Source: an uncultured Ruminococcus sp.
Lineage (GTDB): Bacteria; Bacillota; Clostridia; Oscillospirales; Ruminococcaceae
Direction: 5' to 3'
NCBI GenBank assembly: GCA_947175005.1
Contig: CAMWLD010000101.1
Span: forward strand, 1-7,669
DNA length: 7,669 nt
Every line of letters begins with the position of its first letter. The stretch's first letter is position 1. The translations under genes and the position numbers were made by a program. This document shows, piece by piece, positions 1 to 5,513 of this stretch. The notes beneath the pieces are model-generated. The model was given only the letters and a program-made list of their open reading frames with translations. It was not told the origin of the DNA and did not search any database.

Positions 1-19
1 CCATATAGGAGGCGGCGTT

Positions 20-244
20 ATGGGAATTATAGTAAATCTTGATGTGATGATGGCAAAGCGGAAGATAGGCACGGGTGACCTTGCGGTCAAGGTGGGGATA
101 ACTCCCGCAAATCTCTCTATCCTTAAAACAGGCAGGGCAAAGGCGGTGCGGTTTTCTACCCTGTGCAAGCTTTGCGAATGCCTGAACTGTCAGCCTGGGG
201 ATATTCTGGAGTATGTGCCCGATGAGAAAGAGGATAATGAATAG
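20..244 (+). CDS. Small XRE/Cro-CI-type helix-turn-helix regulator
   Basis: A 74-residue single-domain DNA-binding protein of the short cytoplasmic XRE type (the Cro/C1 'HTH_26' or YozG-like group). The helix-turn-helix lies at about residues 19-36: GDLAVKVGI is the scaffold helix, TPANLSILKTGR the recognition helix and turn. It is followed by FSTLCKLCECLNCQPGDIL, the usual last helices of this fold, and a short acidic tail. The start is supported by an AGGAGG at 7-12, seven bases before the ATG. In Firmicutes such proteins often follow a DUF2975 or similar membrane protein gene; anything upstream is outside the window. A small membrane protein gene follows 46 nt later on the same strand, so it probably regulates its own membrane-protein operon. 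The target is not visible. Confidence 0.88.
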   Translation: MGIIVNLDVMMAKRKIGTGDLAVKVGITPANLSILKTGRAKAVRFSTLCKLCECLNCQPGDILEYVPDEKEDNE

Positions 245-261
245 TTAATGAATCGGTCGGC

Positions 262-278
262 GCAAATATGTAATTTGC
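262..278 (+). other. Short stem-loop abutting the next gene's ribosome binding site
   Basis: GCAAAT (262-267) and ATTTGC (273-278) form a 6-bp perfect stem with a 5-base loop. The right arm ends directly against the AAGGAGG (279-285) of the gene starting at 291. It is AT-rich and weak. It could protect a processed 5' end or modulate translation, or it could be chance. Confidence 0.3.
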
Positions 279-290
279 AAGGAGGCAGAT

Positions 291-533
291 ATGAAAGGAA
301 ATAAGGCGCTGCCGCTGCTCGCGGTATTGATAAATCTGATAGGGGCAGGCTGCCTGATCTATTTTGCTGTTCCCTATCTTGCCCATGACACATCGGTCCC
401 GTATCCGGAGGCAATGCTTCCCGCACAAGGGTGGGACAGGGCAGGAATGGCGCTGACGTTTGGGTTTATACCGCTTCTGGCTGCAAATATTTTCATTTAT
501 TCGGTTGTAAGGTCAAAGAAAAAGGGTAAGTGA
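291..533 (+). CDS. Small membrane protein, probably truncated by an in-frame TGA
   Basis: An 80-residue protein with two clear hydrophobic segments (about residues 7-29 and 53-71) joined by a loop with AHDTSVPYPEAMLPAQGWDR, ending in the basic stretch RSKKKGK. The start has an AAGGAGG at 279-285, five bases before the ATG. I do not recognise a named family or a function. The reading frame continues past the TGA at 531-533 for another 25 sense codons that spell a textbook transmembrane helix. The ancestral protein was therefore probably about 106 residues with three membrane segments, with TGA in place of a codon such as TGG (Trp). The gene lies between an XRE regulator and a DUF4173 membrane protein on the same strand. 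The 80-residue form may still be made. Confidence 0.75.
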   Translation: MKGNKALPLLAVLINLIGAGCLIYFAVPYLAHDTSVPYPEAMLPAQGWDRAGMALTFGFIPLLAANIFIYSVVRSKKKGK

Positions 534-611
534 TTTTTATTCTTTATTCCGAGCGCTTTGTGCCTGATACTTGTGATAAGCTATTTTATAACATCTTTGT
601 CGGTTTTTTGA
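534..611 (+). pseudogene. Severed third transmembrane segment of the preceding gene
   Basis: Reading on in the same frame after the TGA at 531-533 gives 25 codons: FLFFIPSALCLILVISYFIT and then SLSVF, followed by TGA at 609-611. A helix of this hydrophobicity directly after a basic KKKGK stretch is what one expects of a third membrane span, not of random intergenic DNA. There is no start codon or ribosome binding site of its own. The following gene starts at 626 with its own AAAGGA. I read this as the lost C-terminus of the 291-533 gene; a sequencing error at 531-533 is the alternative. Confidence 0.6.
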
Positions 612-625
612 AAGGATGATAAATT

Positions 626-2242
626 ATGGAAAAGAACAACTTTAACTATATGGAAAACAGCTTTACGGAAAACAATAACACCGGTTACACAGCCCCCACA
701 TATAATGCAGGCGAATATCGTCCGCAGATCGTGCGGGAATACAGCCGCAGAGAGGTATGCTTTGCCTTTGCGGGGCTGGTGCTGGGATTTATGTTCATTA
801 AGCTTATGGCTGCCCCGGTGCTTGCAAGGGGGAATGCGTTCGGACTTGGTGCTGCGGTCACACTTTTGGCTGCAACGGCTTATTGTACCTTGTTTCCTGC
901 ACAGCGCAATAAAATCACTGCTGCTAAGGTGATAAGAATTGCTTTATGCATTGCTTTTTCGGTGAATGTGTTTGTAACATCCAACACGCTGATACAGTTT
1001 CTGGATATAGTTTTCGTGCTGCTGACCCTTGCTTATGACAAGCTTGCGGACAGCGACGGCAAATTCAATATCGGCAGACGGCTTTTCCCTGCGGATATGA
1101 TGACGGCTTTGTTTCGTCCTCTTACGGAAATGCCCGCACAGCCTTCTGCTATAAAGCAAGCAGCAAGCAAAAGCAAGGGCGGCAAGACCTTGGGAAATAT
1201 TCTGCTGGGGCTGGTCATTGCAATTCCCTCCACGGTCATTGTATGCAACCTGCTTATGAGTGCTGACGAGGGCTTCTCGGAAATAATGGAAAGCCTTTTT
1301 GAAAATATTGCGGAGAATTTGGTGGTGTTCCTTATTCAGGCGGCAATAAGCCTGCCTGTAGGCTGCTATATTTTCGGAATGTGCATTAAGAGTATGGAAA
1401 AGCCGGGCAGCGATTCCGACGAGAATGCTTTGCGGAATATCCGCGGGCTGCGCATAATCCCTGCATTTGCGGGGGCGGCTTCCGCTGCGCCTGTGTGCGT
1501 GATGTATGTGATATTCTTCTTTTCCCAGGCAAGCTATTTTCTCTCCGCTTTCGCTTCACGTCTGCCGTCCGATACAGTCAGCTACTCCGAATATGCACGC
1601 AGGGGATTTTTTGAGCTGTGCACGGTGGCTGTTATTAATCTTATAATAATCATCGGCATAAACCTTTTCTGCAAATATAATGACGACGGTAGCCGACCCG
1701 GGTGCATTAAAATTATCAGCTGCATTGTAAGCATTTTCACTCTGCTGCTGATTGCCACGGCTGTAAGCAAAATGGCGCTGTACATAGACGCTTACGGGCT
1801 TACTCCTTTGCGGGTTTACACCACGTGGTTTATGCTGCTGCTGGCGGTGATTTTCCTTGGAATTTTCCTGTCGCTGATAACGGCTAAGGTAAATCTCCCG
1901 AAGCTTTCGGTGATAGCTTTTACGGTGATGTTTTCCGCATTAAGCTTTGTGAATGTGGAGGGGATTATTGTTTCGGTAAATGCCGACAGATACCTTGCCG
2001 GCACTCTTGAAAGCTTCGATCCGGAGTTTATCGATCAAATGTCCACCGCTGCTATCCCTGCCGCCTGCAAGCTTCGCGGAAAGCTGTCAACGGATTACGA
2101 AAATGAAGAGCTTGAAGATATTATCCGCAAAAAGGTCGTTCGTGCCGAAACGGGAGATGTTCGCAGCCTTACCGTAAGTGACATTATGGCAAGGAATGCC
2201 GCAAGAAATACCGCCAACAATACCGCAGAAAATTCCTATTGA
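626..2242 (+). CDS. DUF4173-family polytopic membrane protein
   Basis: A 538-residue integral membrane protein. The N-terminal 40 residues are polar and rich in Asn, Tyr and Thr. About ten or eleven hydrophobic segments follow (roughly residues 44-62, 72-90, 100-118, 121-137, 189-211, 230-253, 282-305, 330-348, 361-382, 398-419, 427-450). The DUF4173 hallmarks are visible: YSEYARRGFFEL at about 320-331 and YGLTPLRVYTTWF at 390-402. The C-terminal 75 or so residues are soluble and end in an Asn/Ala-rich tail (ARNAARNTANNTAENSY). The start has AAAGGA at 611-616; an in-frame ATG at 650 is a weaker alternative. No enzymatic function is known to me for this family. It closes the XRE / small membrane protein group and points towards the convergent HxlR gene. 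Confidence 0.88.
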   Translation: MEKNNFNYMENSFTENNNTGYTAPTYNAGEYRPQIVREYSRREVCFAFAGLVLGFMFIKLMAAPVLARGNAFGLGAAVTLLAATAYCTLFPAQRNKITAAKVIRIALCIAFSVNVFVTSNTLIQFLDIVFVLLTLAYDKLADSDGKFNIGRRLFPADMMTALFRPLTEMPAQPSAIKQAASKSKGGKTLGNILLGLVIAIPSTVIVCNLLMSADEGFSEIMESLFENIAENLVVFLIQAAISLPVGCYIFGMCIKSMEKPGSDSDENALRNIRGLRIIPAFAGAASAAPVCVMYVIFFFSQASYFLSAFASRLPSDTVSYSEYARRGFFELCTVAVINLIIIIGINLFCKYNDDGSRPGCIKIISCIVSIFTLLLIATAVSKMALYIDAYGLTPLRVYTTWFMLLLAVIFLGIFLSLITAKVNLPKLSVIAFTVMFSALSFVNVEGIIVSVNADRYLAGTLESFDPEFIDQMSTAAIPAACKLRGKLSTDYENEELEDIIRKKVVRAETGDVRSLTVSDIMARNAARNTANNTAENSY

Positions 2243-2301
2243 GGACGGGAGCTTTATGGGTGTTTAGAGACGATCTCACGTTAAACGGCAGACATAAAAA
2301 T

Positions 2302-2335
2302 TACAGGGCGGGGAAACATATGCTCACGCCCTGTA
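2302..2335. terminator. Stem-loop terminator between convergent genes
   Basis: TACAGGGCG (2302-2310) and CGCCCTGTA (2327-2335) form a perfect 9-bp GC-rich stem around a 16-base loop. On the minus strand the stem is followed at once by ATTTTTAT, the classic tail for stopping HxlR transcription. On the plus strand a T6 run comes only at about 2349-2354, so it is a weaker terminator for the DUF4173 gene. The rest of 2243-2431 holds no gene that I can see. Confidence 0.7.
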
Positions 2336-2431
2336 TTGTGTTGTACGGTTTTTTAATATGAAAAAAGTAAAATTATTCCGCCGGTTTTTGCGGTGATGTT
2401 TCTTATTACGATATGCTGCGGAGGCATTGCT

Positions 2432-2758
2432 TTATTTTCGGCTTGCCTTATATTCCGCTCCCCACACTGCCATTGCGTCTAAGATAGGGCGCATTGATTC
2501 GCCCAGCTCGCTAAGCGAATATTCGACCCTCGGCGGCACTTCGGGGTAAACATTTCTGACAATTATCCCGTCGTCTTCCATTGAGCGGAGACTGTCGGTG
2601 AGAACCTTCTGGCTGATACCCTCAAGGTCGTTTTTCAGTTCATTGAATCTCCAGGAACGTGCAAGGAGGTTTCTGATAATAAGCAGCTTCCATTTGCTGC
2701 CTATAAGCTGAACGGTAGTTGCGACGTCGCACACGGGCAGCTCTTTTTTTGTGACCAT
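2432..2758 (-). CDS. HxlR-family winged-helix transcriptional regulator
   Basis: A 108-residue HxlR-family (MarR-like) winged-helix protein, usually a dimeric regulator of redox or electrophile responses. Family signatures are in order: PVCDVATTVQLIGSKWKLLI (8-27), RFNELKNDLEGISQKVLTDS (37-56, recognition region), LRSMEDDGIIVRNVYPEVPP (57-76, wing), VEYSLSELGESM (78-89) and AVWG near the end. Cys10 is at the N-terminal position that acts as the thiol switch in studied members such as YodB and HypR, so redox sensing is plausible. The ATG at 2758 is preferred over an upstream ATG at 2863. It has AAAGGCGG in front, family homology begins there, and a perfect promoter lies at 2795-2823, between the two candidates. 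The gene is divergent from the peptide/radical SAM operon and probably controls it from the shared intergenic region. Confidence 0.93.
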   Translation of the reverse strand: MVTKKELPVCDVATTVQLIGSKWKLLIIRNLLARSWRFNELKNDLEGISQKVLTDSLRSMEDDGIIVRNVYPEVPPRVEYSLSELGESMRPILDAMAVWGAEYKASRK

Positions 2759-2794
2759 TATTAATCCGCCTTTCGGTATTTGTAAATTATTAAC

Positions 2795-2823
2795 ATTATA
2801 CCATTTTTCGGGGCTTTTGTCAA
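2795..2823 (-). promoter_or_regulatory. Sigma-A promoter of the HxlR gene (perfect consensus)
   Basis: On the minus strand TTGACA (plus 2818-2823) and TATAAT (plus 2795-2800) are separated by exactly 17 bases. Transcription would start near 2788, about 30 nt before the ATG at 2758. This rules out the longer reading frame starting at 2863. Confidence 0.88.
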
Positions 2824-2867
2824 ACAAAAAATTTTTATTGCCGCAAATGCCGTAAACACACAAAGGT

Positions 2868-2898
2868 CACTTTTTTGTAACTGGGTAATAAAAAAGTG
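2868..2898. promoter_or_regulatory. Candidate operator: 9-bp inverted repeat upstream of the peptide operon
   Basis: CACTTTTTT (2868-2876) and AAAAAAGTG (2890-2898) are perfect inverted repeats around a 13-base centre that contains GTAAC and GTAAT as a short direct repeat. The right arm ends five bases before the -35 box of the operon promoter and the dyad is centred about 60 bp behind the HxlR -35 box. A dimeric winged-helix protein such as the adjacent HxlR could bind here; the position allows either activation or repression. As RNA it has no run-off tail, so it is less likely to be a terminator. Confidence 0.5.
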
Positions 2899-2903
2899 CG
2901 TAC

Positions 2904-2932
2904 TTGTCAGGCTCGGAAATATGTGTTATTAT
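2904..2932 (+). promoter_or_regulatory. Sigma-A promoter of the peptide/radical SAM operon
   Basis: TTGTCA (2904-2909) and TATTAT (2927-2932) are separated by 17 bases, one mismatch each from consensus. The predicted start near 2939 gives a leader of about 40 nt carrying AAAGGAGG before the peptide ATG at 2979. The 9-bp dyad lies just upstream. Confidence 0.75.
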
Positions 2933-2978
2933 AAAATCACAGGAATACCTGAAACAATTTTTAAAGGAGGATTTTATT

Positions 2979-3158
2979 ATGAGTGAAACACTTAAAAATG
3001 TAGCGGCTTTTTCGGGAAGCGCCTGCGGTGCGGCAGACCCCGAGGAAAAACCCTCTTCTGCCTGCGGTTCGGCCTGCGGAGCTTCCGACCCTAAGGAGGA
3101 TAAGCCTGCGTCTGCCTGCGGTTCGGCTTGCGGAGCTTCCGACCCCGACAAGAAGTAA
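2979..3158 (+). CDS. ACGX-repeat Cys-rich peptide, predicted RiPP precursor
   Basis: A 59-residue peptide with a short leader (MSETLKNVAAF) and three imperfect repeats built on ACGSACGA(S/A)DP plus a charged linker (PEEKPS, PKEDKPA, PDKK). Five cysteines (16, 29, 33, 47, 51) are all in an Ala-Cys-Gly context. Repeat 1 has Ser12 where repeats 2 and 3 have the first Cys of the pair. I recall NCBIfam/TIGRFAM models named 'ACGX-repeat peptide' and 'radical SAM/SPASM domain protein, ACGX system', and this pair fits both. By analogy with other SPASM systems the Cys residues may be linked to carbon atoms as thioethers, but the chemistry is not shown here. The ATG at 2979 has AAAGGAGG eight bases upstream and follows the promoter. 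A longer in-frame start at 2904 lies inside the promoter and is rejected. No protease or transporter is encoded next to it, so export is uncertain. Confidence 0.85.
   Translation: MSETLKNVAAFSGSACGAADPEEKPSSACGSACGASDPKEDKPASACGSACGASDPDKK
3012..3158 (+). repeat. Tandem repeat encoding the ACG modules
   Basis: Three in-frame units start at about 3012, 3057 and 3111. Units 2 and 3 differ by one base (C/T at the sixth codon) over their first 35 bases, and unit 2 is 54 bases long. The near identity, including codon choice, points to recent tandem duplication or to homogenisation. Unit 1 is more diverged in DNA and protein. Confidence 0.8.
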
Positions 3159-3178
3159 TTGTCATTTAAATGTCAAAG

Positions 3179-3205
3179 GCTCTGTCCGATATGATCGGGC
3201 AGGGT
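3179..3205 (+). other. Intercistronic stem-loop between peptide and radical SAM gene
   Basis: Bases 3179-3190 pair with 3194-3205 over 12 positions (nine Watson-Crick pairs and three G-T pairs) around an ATG triloop. No U-run follows, so it is not a full terminator. Its place after a small precursor gene and before its modifying enzyme suits a leaky attenuator or an mRNA-stabilising 3' end that keeps the peptide more abundant than the enzyme. The remaining bases of 3159-3257 hold no credible gene. Confidence 0.5.
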
Positions 3206-3257
3206 AAATGATTATAAGGGTGCATTTATGCGTTTTATATAGATAGGAGAGATTTTC

Positions 3258-4295
3258 GTGAAACCGTATTTCGCTTTTCAGTGGCACATCACAGATGTCT
3301 GCGATCAGCGCTGCAAGCACTGCTACATATTTGCGGAGGACAGCTGCAAGGCCATTACCGAAATGCCCTTTGACAAAATGGAACAGGTGGTGGAAAGCTG
3401 TGTTCGGATGTGCGAAAGTCTCGGCAGAACGCCGTATTTTTATATTACGGGCGGAGACCCTATTCTGCACAAGGATTTCCGGAAGCTGGCAGGGCTGCTG
3501 AAAGAAAAGGAAATAGTTTTCGGCATTCTCGGTAATCCCTTTCATCTGAATGATGATATATGCAAAAAACTTTATGAACACGGCTGCCGAAAGTATCAGC
3601 TTTCCGTTGACGGTATGCGGGAGGTTCACGACAGCTTCCGCAAGCCGGGTTCGTTCGATACTACTATAGAAAAAATCGACTGCATAAAAAGCTCGGGAAT
3701 GTACTGCGCTGTAATGTCCACGGTTTCGGCTGCGAATATAAAGGATTTCCCGAAGATCATTGACCTTGTTGCCGGCAAAGAGGTTGACGTTTTTGCTTTT
3801 GGGAGATACTGCCCCACAAGCGGTCAGAAGTCGGAGGAATATCACATACCGCCGCTTGAATACAAGGCTTTTCTTGAAATGTGTTATGATAAATTTCAGG
3901 AGCATAAAGCCAAGGGCTGCAAAACGACCTTTCAATTAAAAGACCATTTATGGACTTTGCTTTTATACGAAAAGGGGTTGTTTAAAATTCCCGAAAACCA
4001 TGACCCCGATATGATATATGACGGCTGTCACTGCGGCATAGGGCATATGACCATTCTTCCCACGGGGGACGTTTACGCCTGTCGGAGAATGGAAAGCAAG
4101 ATAGGAAATGTTTTCGACACGTCCATGCTTGAATTGTTTGGCAGTGCGGAGCTTGATGAATACAGGCGGTTCGACAGGTTTGAAAAGTGTTCAAAATGCG
4201 AGCTCAGAGGATATTGCCGCGGCTGTCCCGCCGTTAGCTTCGGATATACGGGAAATATGTATGCTGCCGACCCGCAGTGCTGGAAAGAAATTTAA
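3258..4295 (+). CDS. Radical SAM/SPASM peptide maturase, ACGX type
   Basis: A 345-residue radical SAM enzyme predicted to modify the ACGX peptide encoded just upstream. The SAM cluster motif CX3CX2C is at Cys15, Cys19 and Cys22 (CDQRCKHC), unusually close to the N-terminus, so there is no separate N-terminal peptide-recognition (RRE-like) domain. GGDP at 65-68 is the SAM-amino motif, and QLSVDG (114-119) is a core barrel strand. The C-terminal SPASM-like region has Cys257 and Cys259, then GDVYAC (270-275), then Cys311, 314, 320, 323 and a last Cys341, enough to hold two auxiliary [4Fe-4S] clusters. The third motif is CX2CX5CX2C where canonical SPASM has CX3C at the end. The start is GTG with AGGAGA seven bases upstream. 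It is followed after 19 nt by the nitroreductase gene. It probably acts in the cytoplasm and needs an electron donor; the ferredoxin-like gene two further on is a candidate. Confidence 0.92.
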   Translation: MKPYFAFQWHITDVCDQRCKHCYIFAEDSCKAITEMPFDKMEQVVESCVRMCESLGRTPYFYITGGDPILHKDFRKLAGLLKEKEIVFGILGNPFHLNDDICKKLYEHGCRKYQLSVDGMREVHDSFRKPGSFDTTIEKIDCIKSSGMYCAVMSTVSAANIKDFPKIIDLVAGKEVDVFAFGRYCPTSGQKSEEYHIPPLEYKAFLEMCYDKFQEHKAKGCKTTFQLKDHLWTLLLYEKGLFKIPENHDPDMIYDGCHCGIGHMTILPTGDVYACRRMESKIGNVFDTSMLELFGSAELDEYRRFDRFEKCSKCELRGYCRGCPAVSFGYTGNMYAADPQCWKEI

Positions 4296-4314
4296 AGATA
4301 AAGGAGCAAGTAAA

Positions 4315-4890
4315 ATGTTAATGGATATTATAAAGTCACGCCATTCGATACGGAAATATACAGACGAGCAGATAAGCCGTGAGGCTCTGGAAAAAATCCT
4401 CGAAGCGGGAAATTATGCTCCGAGTGCTGGAGGCGGTCAGCGAACCGTAATGGTGGGGGTTCGTAACAAGGAGCTTACTACCCGTATGGGAATTATGAAC
4501 CTTGCAAAATTTGACCGCTCAAAGCTGGTTGGCAGCTATGTTTCAAAGGAGCAGCCAAGCACTATTGACGACCCAAGCATTAAAAACGGGTTTTACGGTG
4601 CGCCCTGCGTGGTGGCGATATTCGGGCAGAATAATTTTTTGTACCGTGTTGCAGACGCTTTCTGCTGTGCGGAAAATATGGTTTTACAGGCGGCGGAACT
4701 GGGCATAGCTTCGTGCATAATATCAAGGGGAGAGGAAACCTTTGCAAGCGATGAGGGACAGGCGCTGCTAAGAGAATGGGGCGTTCCCGAAAATTATTCC
4801 GCGATCTGCTTTGTGATACTTGGGATTATTGACGGTGAACAGCCGAGCTTTAAGCCGAGAAAAGAAAACCGTGTAAAAATAGTTGAATAG
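4315..4890 (+). CDS. Nitroreductase-family FMN oxidoreductase
   Basis: A 191-residue flavoprotein of the nitroreductase fold. The N-terminal FMN-binding signature is IKSRHSIRKYTDEQISREAL (residues 6-25), then APSAGGGQ (35-42) in place of the common PSxxNxQP. FYGAPCVVAIF and the helix GIASCIISRG follow, and the end is FVILGIIDGEQPSFKPRKEN, the usual 'G(Y/I)...P.PRK' tail. Such enzymes use NAD(P)H or other donors to reduce nitro compounds, quinones or flavins, and some RiPP pathways use relatives as azoline or Cys-oxidising dehydrogenases. The ATG at 4315 has AAGGAG at 4301-4306 with ideal spacing, and homology begins at once; an open frame extending back to 4108 inside the radical SAM gene is rejected. 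The gene next to it encodes a flavin/ferredoxin protein, so the two may be an electron-transfer pair. Confidence 0.92.
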   Translation: MLMDIIKSRHSIRKYTDEQISREALEKILEAGNYAPSAGGGQRTVMVGVRNKELTTRMGIMNLAKFDRSKLVGSYVSKEQPSTIDDPSIKNGFYGAPCVVAIFGQNNFLYRVADAFCCAENMVLQAAELGIASCIISRGEETFASDEGQALLREWGVPENYSAICFVILGIIDGEQPSFKPRKENRVKIVE

Positions 4891-4901
4891 GAGGCCTTGA
4901 A

Positions 4902-5513
4902 ATGGACGCAAAAACTTGTCTTGAAAAGCTTAAATATGTGGGGACTCTGGCGTTTGCAACAGTGGACAGTGACGGTGCTCCGCAGATAAGAAATATAAGC
5001 GCTATCCATTATGAAGAGGACAGAATGTATTTTTTTACGGCAAGGGGAAAGAATTTTTGCAGAGAGCTTCTTGCCGACGGCAGAGTGCAGATACTGGGGC
5101 ATACGAAATATAATGAAATGATACGTTTATCGGCTTCGGCAAAGCCTGTGTCCGATGACAAACAGGATTATTACATCAACAAAATATTTGATGAGCAGCC
5201 GTATTTATCAAATGTTTATCCGGGAGATACAAGAAAGATCGGTATTATTTTTGAGATCGGAAATGCCGAAATTGAATATTTTAATCTTGGAGTAAAGCCC
5301 ATTTTCAGGGAAAGCTATAGCATAGGCAGCGGTTATGTAAGGCAGAAAGGGTACTGTATAACCGAAAAATGTATCGGCTGCGGAAAATGCTTAAAACGCT
5401 GCCCTCAGGGCTGTATAGTATCGGGAAAGCCATTCGTGATAGGGCAGGAACACTGTCTGCACTGCGGCGCTTGTTATGAGGTATGTCCTGCAAAGGCGGT
5501 TGAAAGGCTGTGA
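4902..5513 (+). CDS. PNPOx-like flavin domain fused to 2[4Fe-4S] ferredoxin
   Basis: A 203-residue two-domain redox protein. Residues 1-140 or so resemble the FMN-binding split barrel of the pyridoxamine 5'-phosphate oxidase superfamily: LKYVGTLAFATVDSDGAPQI at 10-29, then MYFFTARGKNFCREL and the later strands. Residues 150-203 carry two [4Fe-4S] ferredoxin motifs: Cys157, 160, 163, 167 followed by Pro, and Cys185, 188, 191, 195 followed by Pro. The arrangement suggests electron transfer between a two-electron flavin and single-electron iron-sulfur carriers, so it may feed the radical SAM enzyme or pair with the nitroreductase; this is inference. The AGGAGG at 4889-4894 overlaps the stop codon of the nitroreductase gene, and the TGA at 5511-5513 overlaps the GTG start of the macrodomain gene, so translation of all three is probably coupled. 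Confidence 0.9.
   Translation: MDAKTCLEKLKYVGTLAFATVDSDGAPQIRNISAIHYEEDRMYFFTARGKNFCRELLADGRVQILGHTKYNEMIRLSASAKPVSDDKQDYYINKIFDEQPYLSNVYPGDTRKIGIIFEIGNAEIEYFNLGVKPIFRESYSIGSGYVRQKGYCITEKCIGCGKCLKRCPQGCIVSGKPFVIGQEHCLHCGACYEVCPAKAVERL

Noticed and set aside
2759..2863. Longer N-terminus for HxlR starting at 2863
   Set aside because: The gene's own perfect promoter sits inside this extension, and HxlR homology begins at about the ATG at 2758.
2904..2978. Longer N-terminus for the peptide starting at ATG 2904
   Set aside because: This ATG lies within the promoter (-35 at 2904-2909), has no ribosome binding site, and the AAAGGAGG points to 2979.
2867..3151. Minus-strand frame with SEAPQAEPQA repeats
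   Set aside because: The repeats are only the antisense of the ACG repeats; the plus strand has promoter, ribosome binding site and a recognised peptide family.
3012..3158. CRISPR-like array
   Set aside because: The repeats are in frame, vary by codon and encode the peptide; there are no constant repeats with unique spacers and no cas genes.
3229..3243. Tiny reading frame MRFI between the stem-loop and the radical SAM gene
   Set aside because: Four codons without a ribosome binding site; no evidence of function.
3162..3935. 257-codon open frame on the minus strand
   Set aside because: It is antisense to the radical SAM gene, shows no domain signature, and the plus-strand protein has all its family motifs.
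4108..4314. N-terminal extension of the nitroreductase inside the radical SAM gene
   Set aside because: Out-of-frame shadow of the SPASM region; AAGGAG and homology support the start at 4315.
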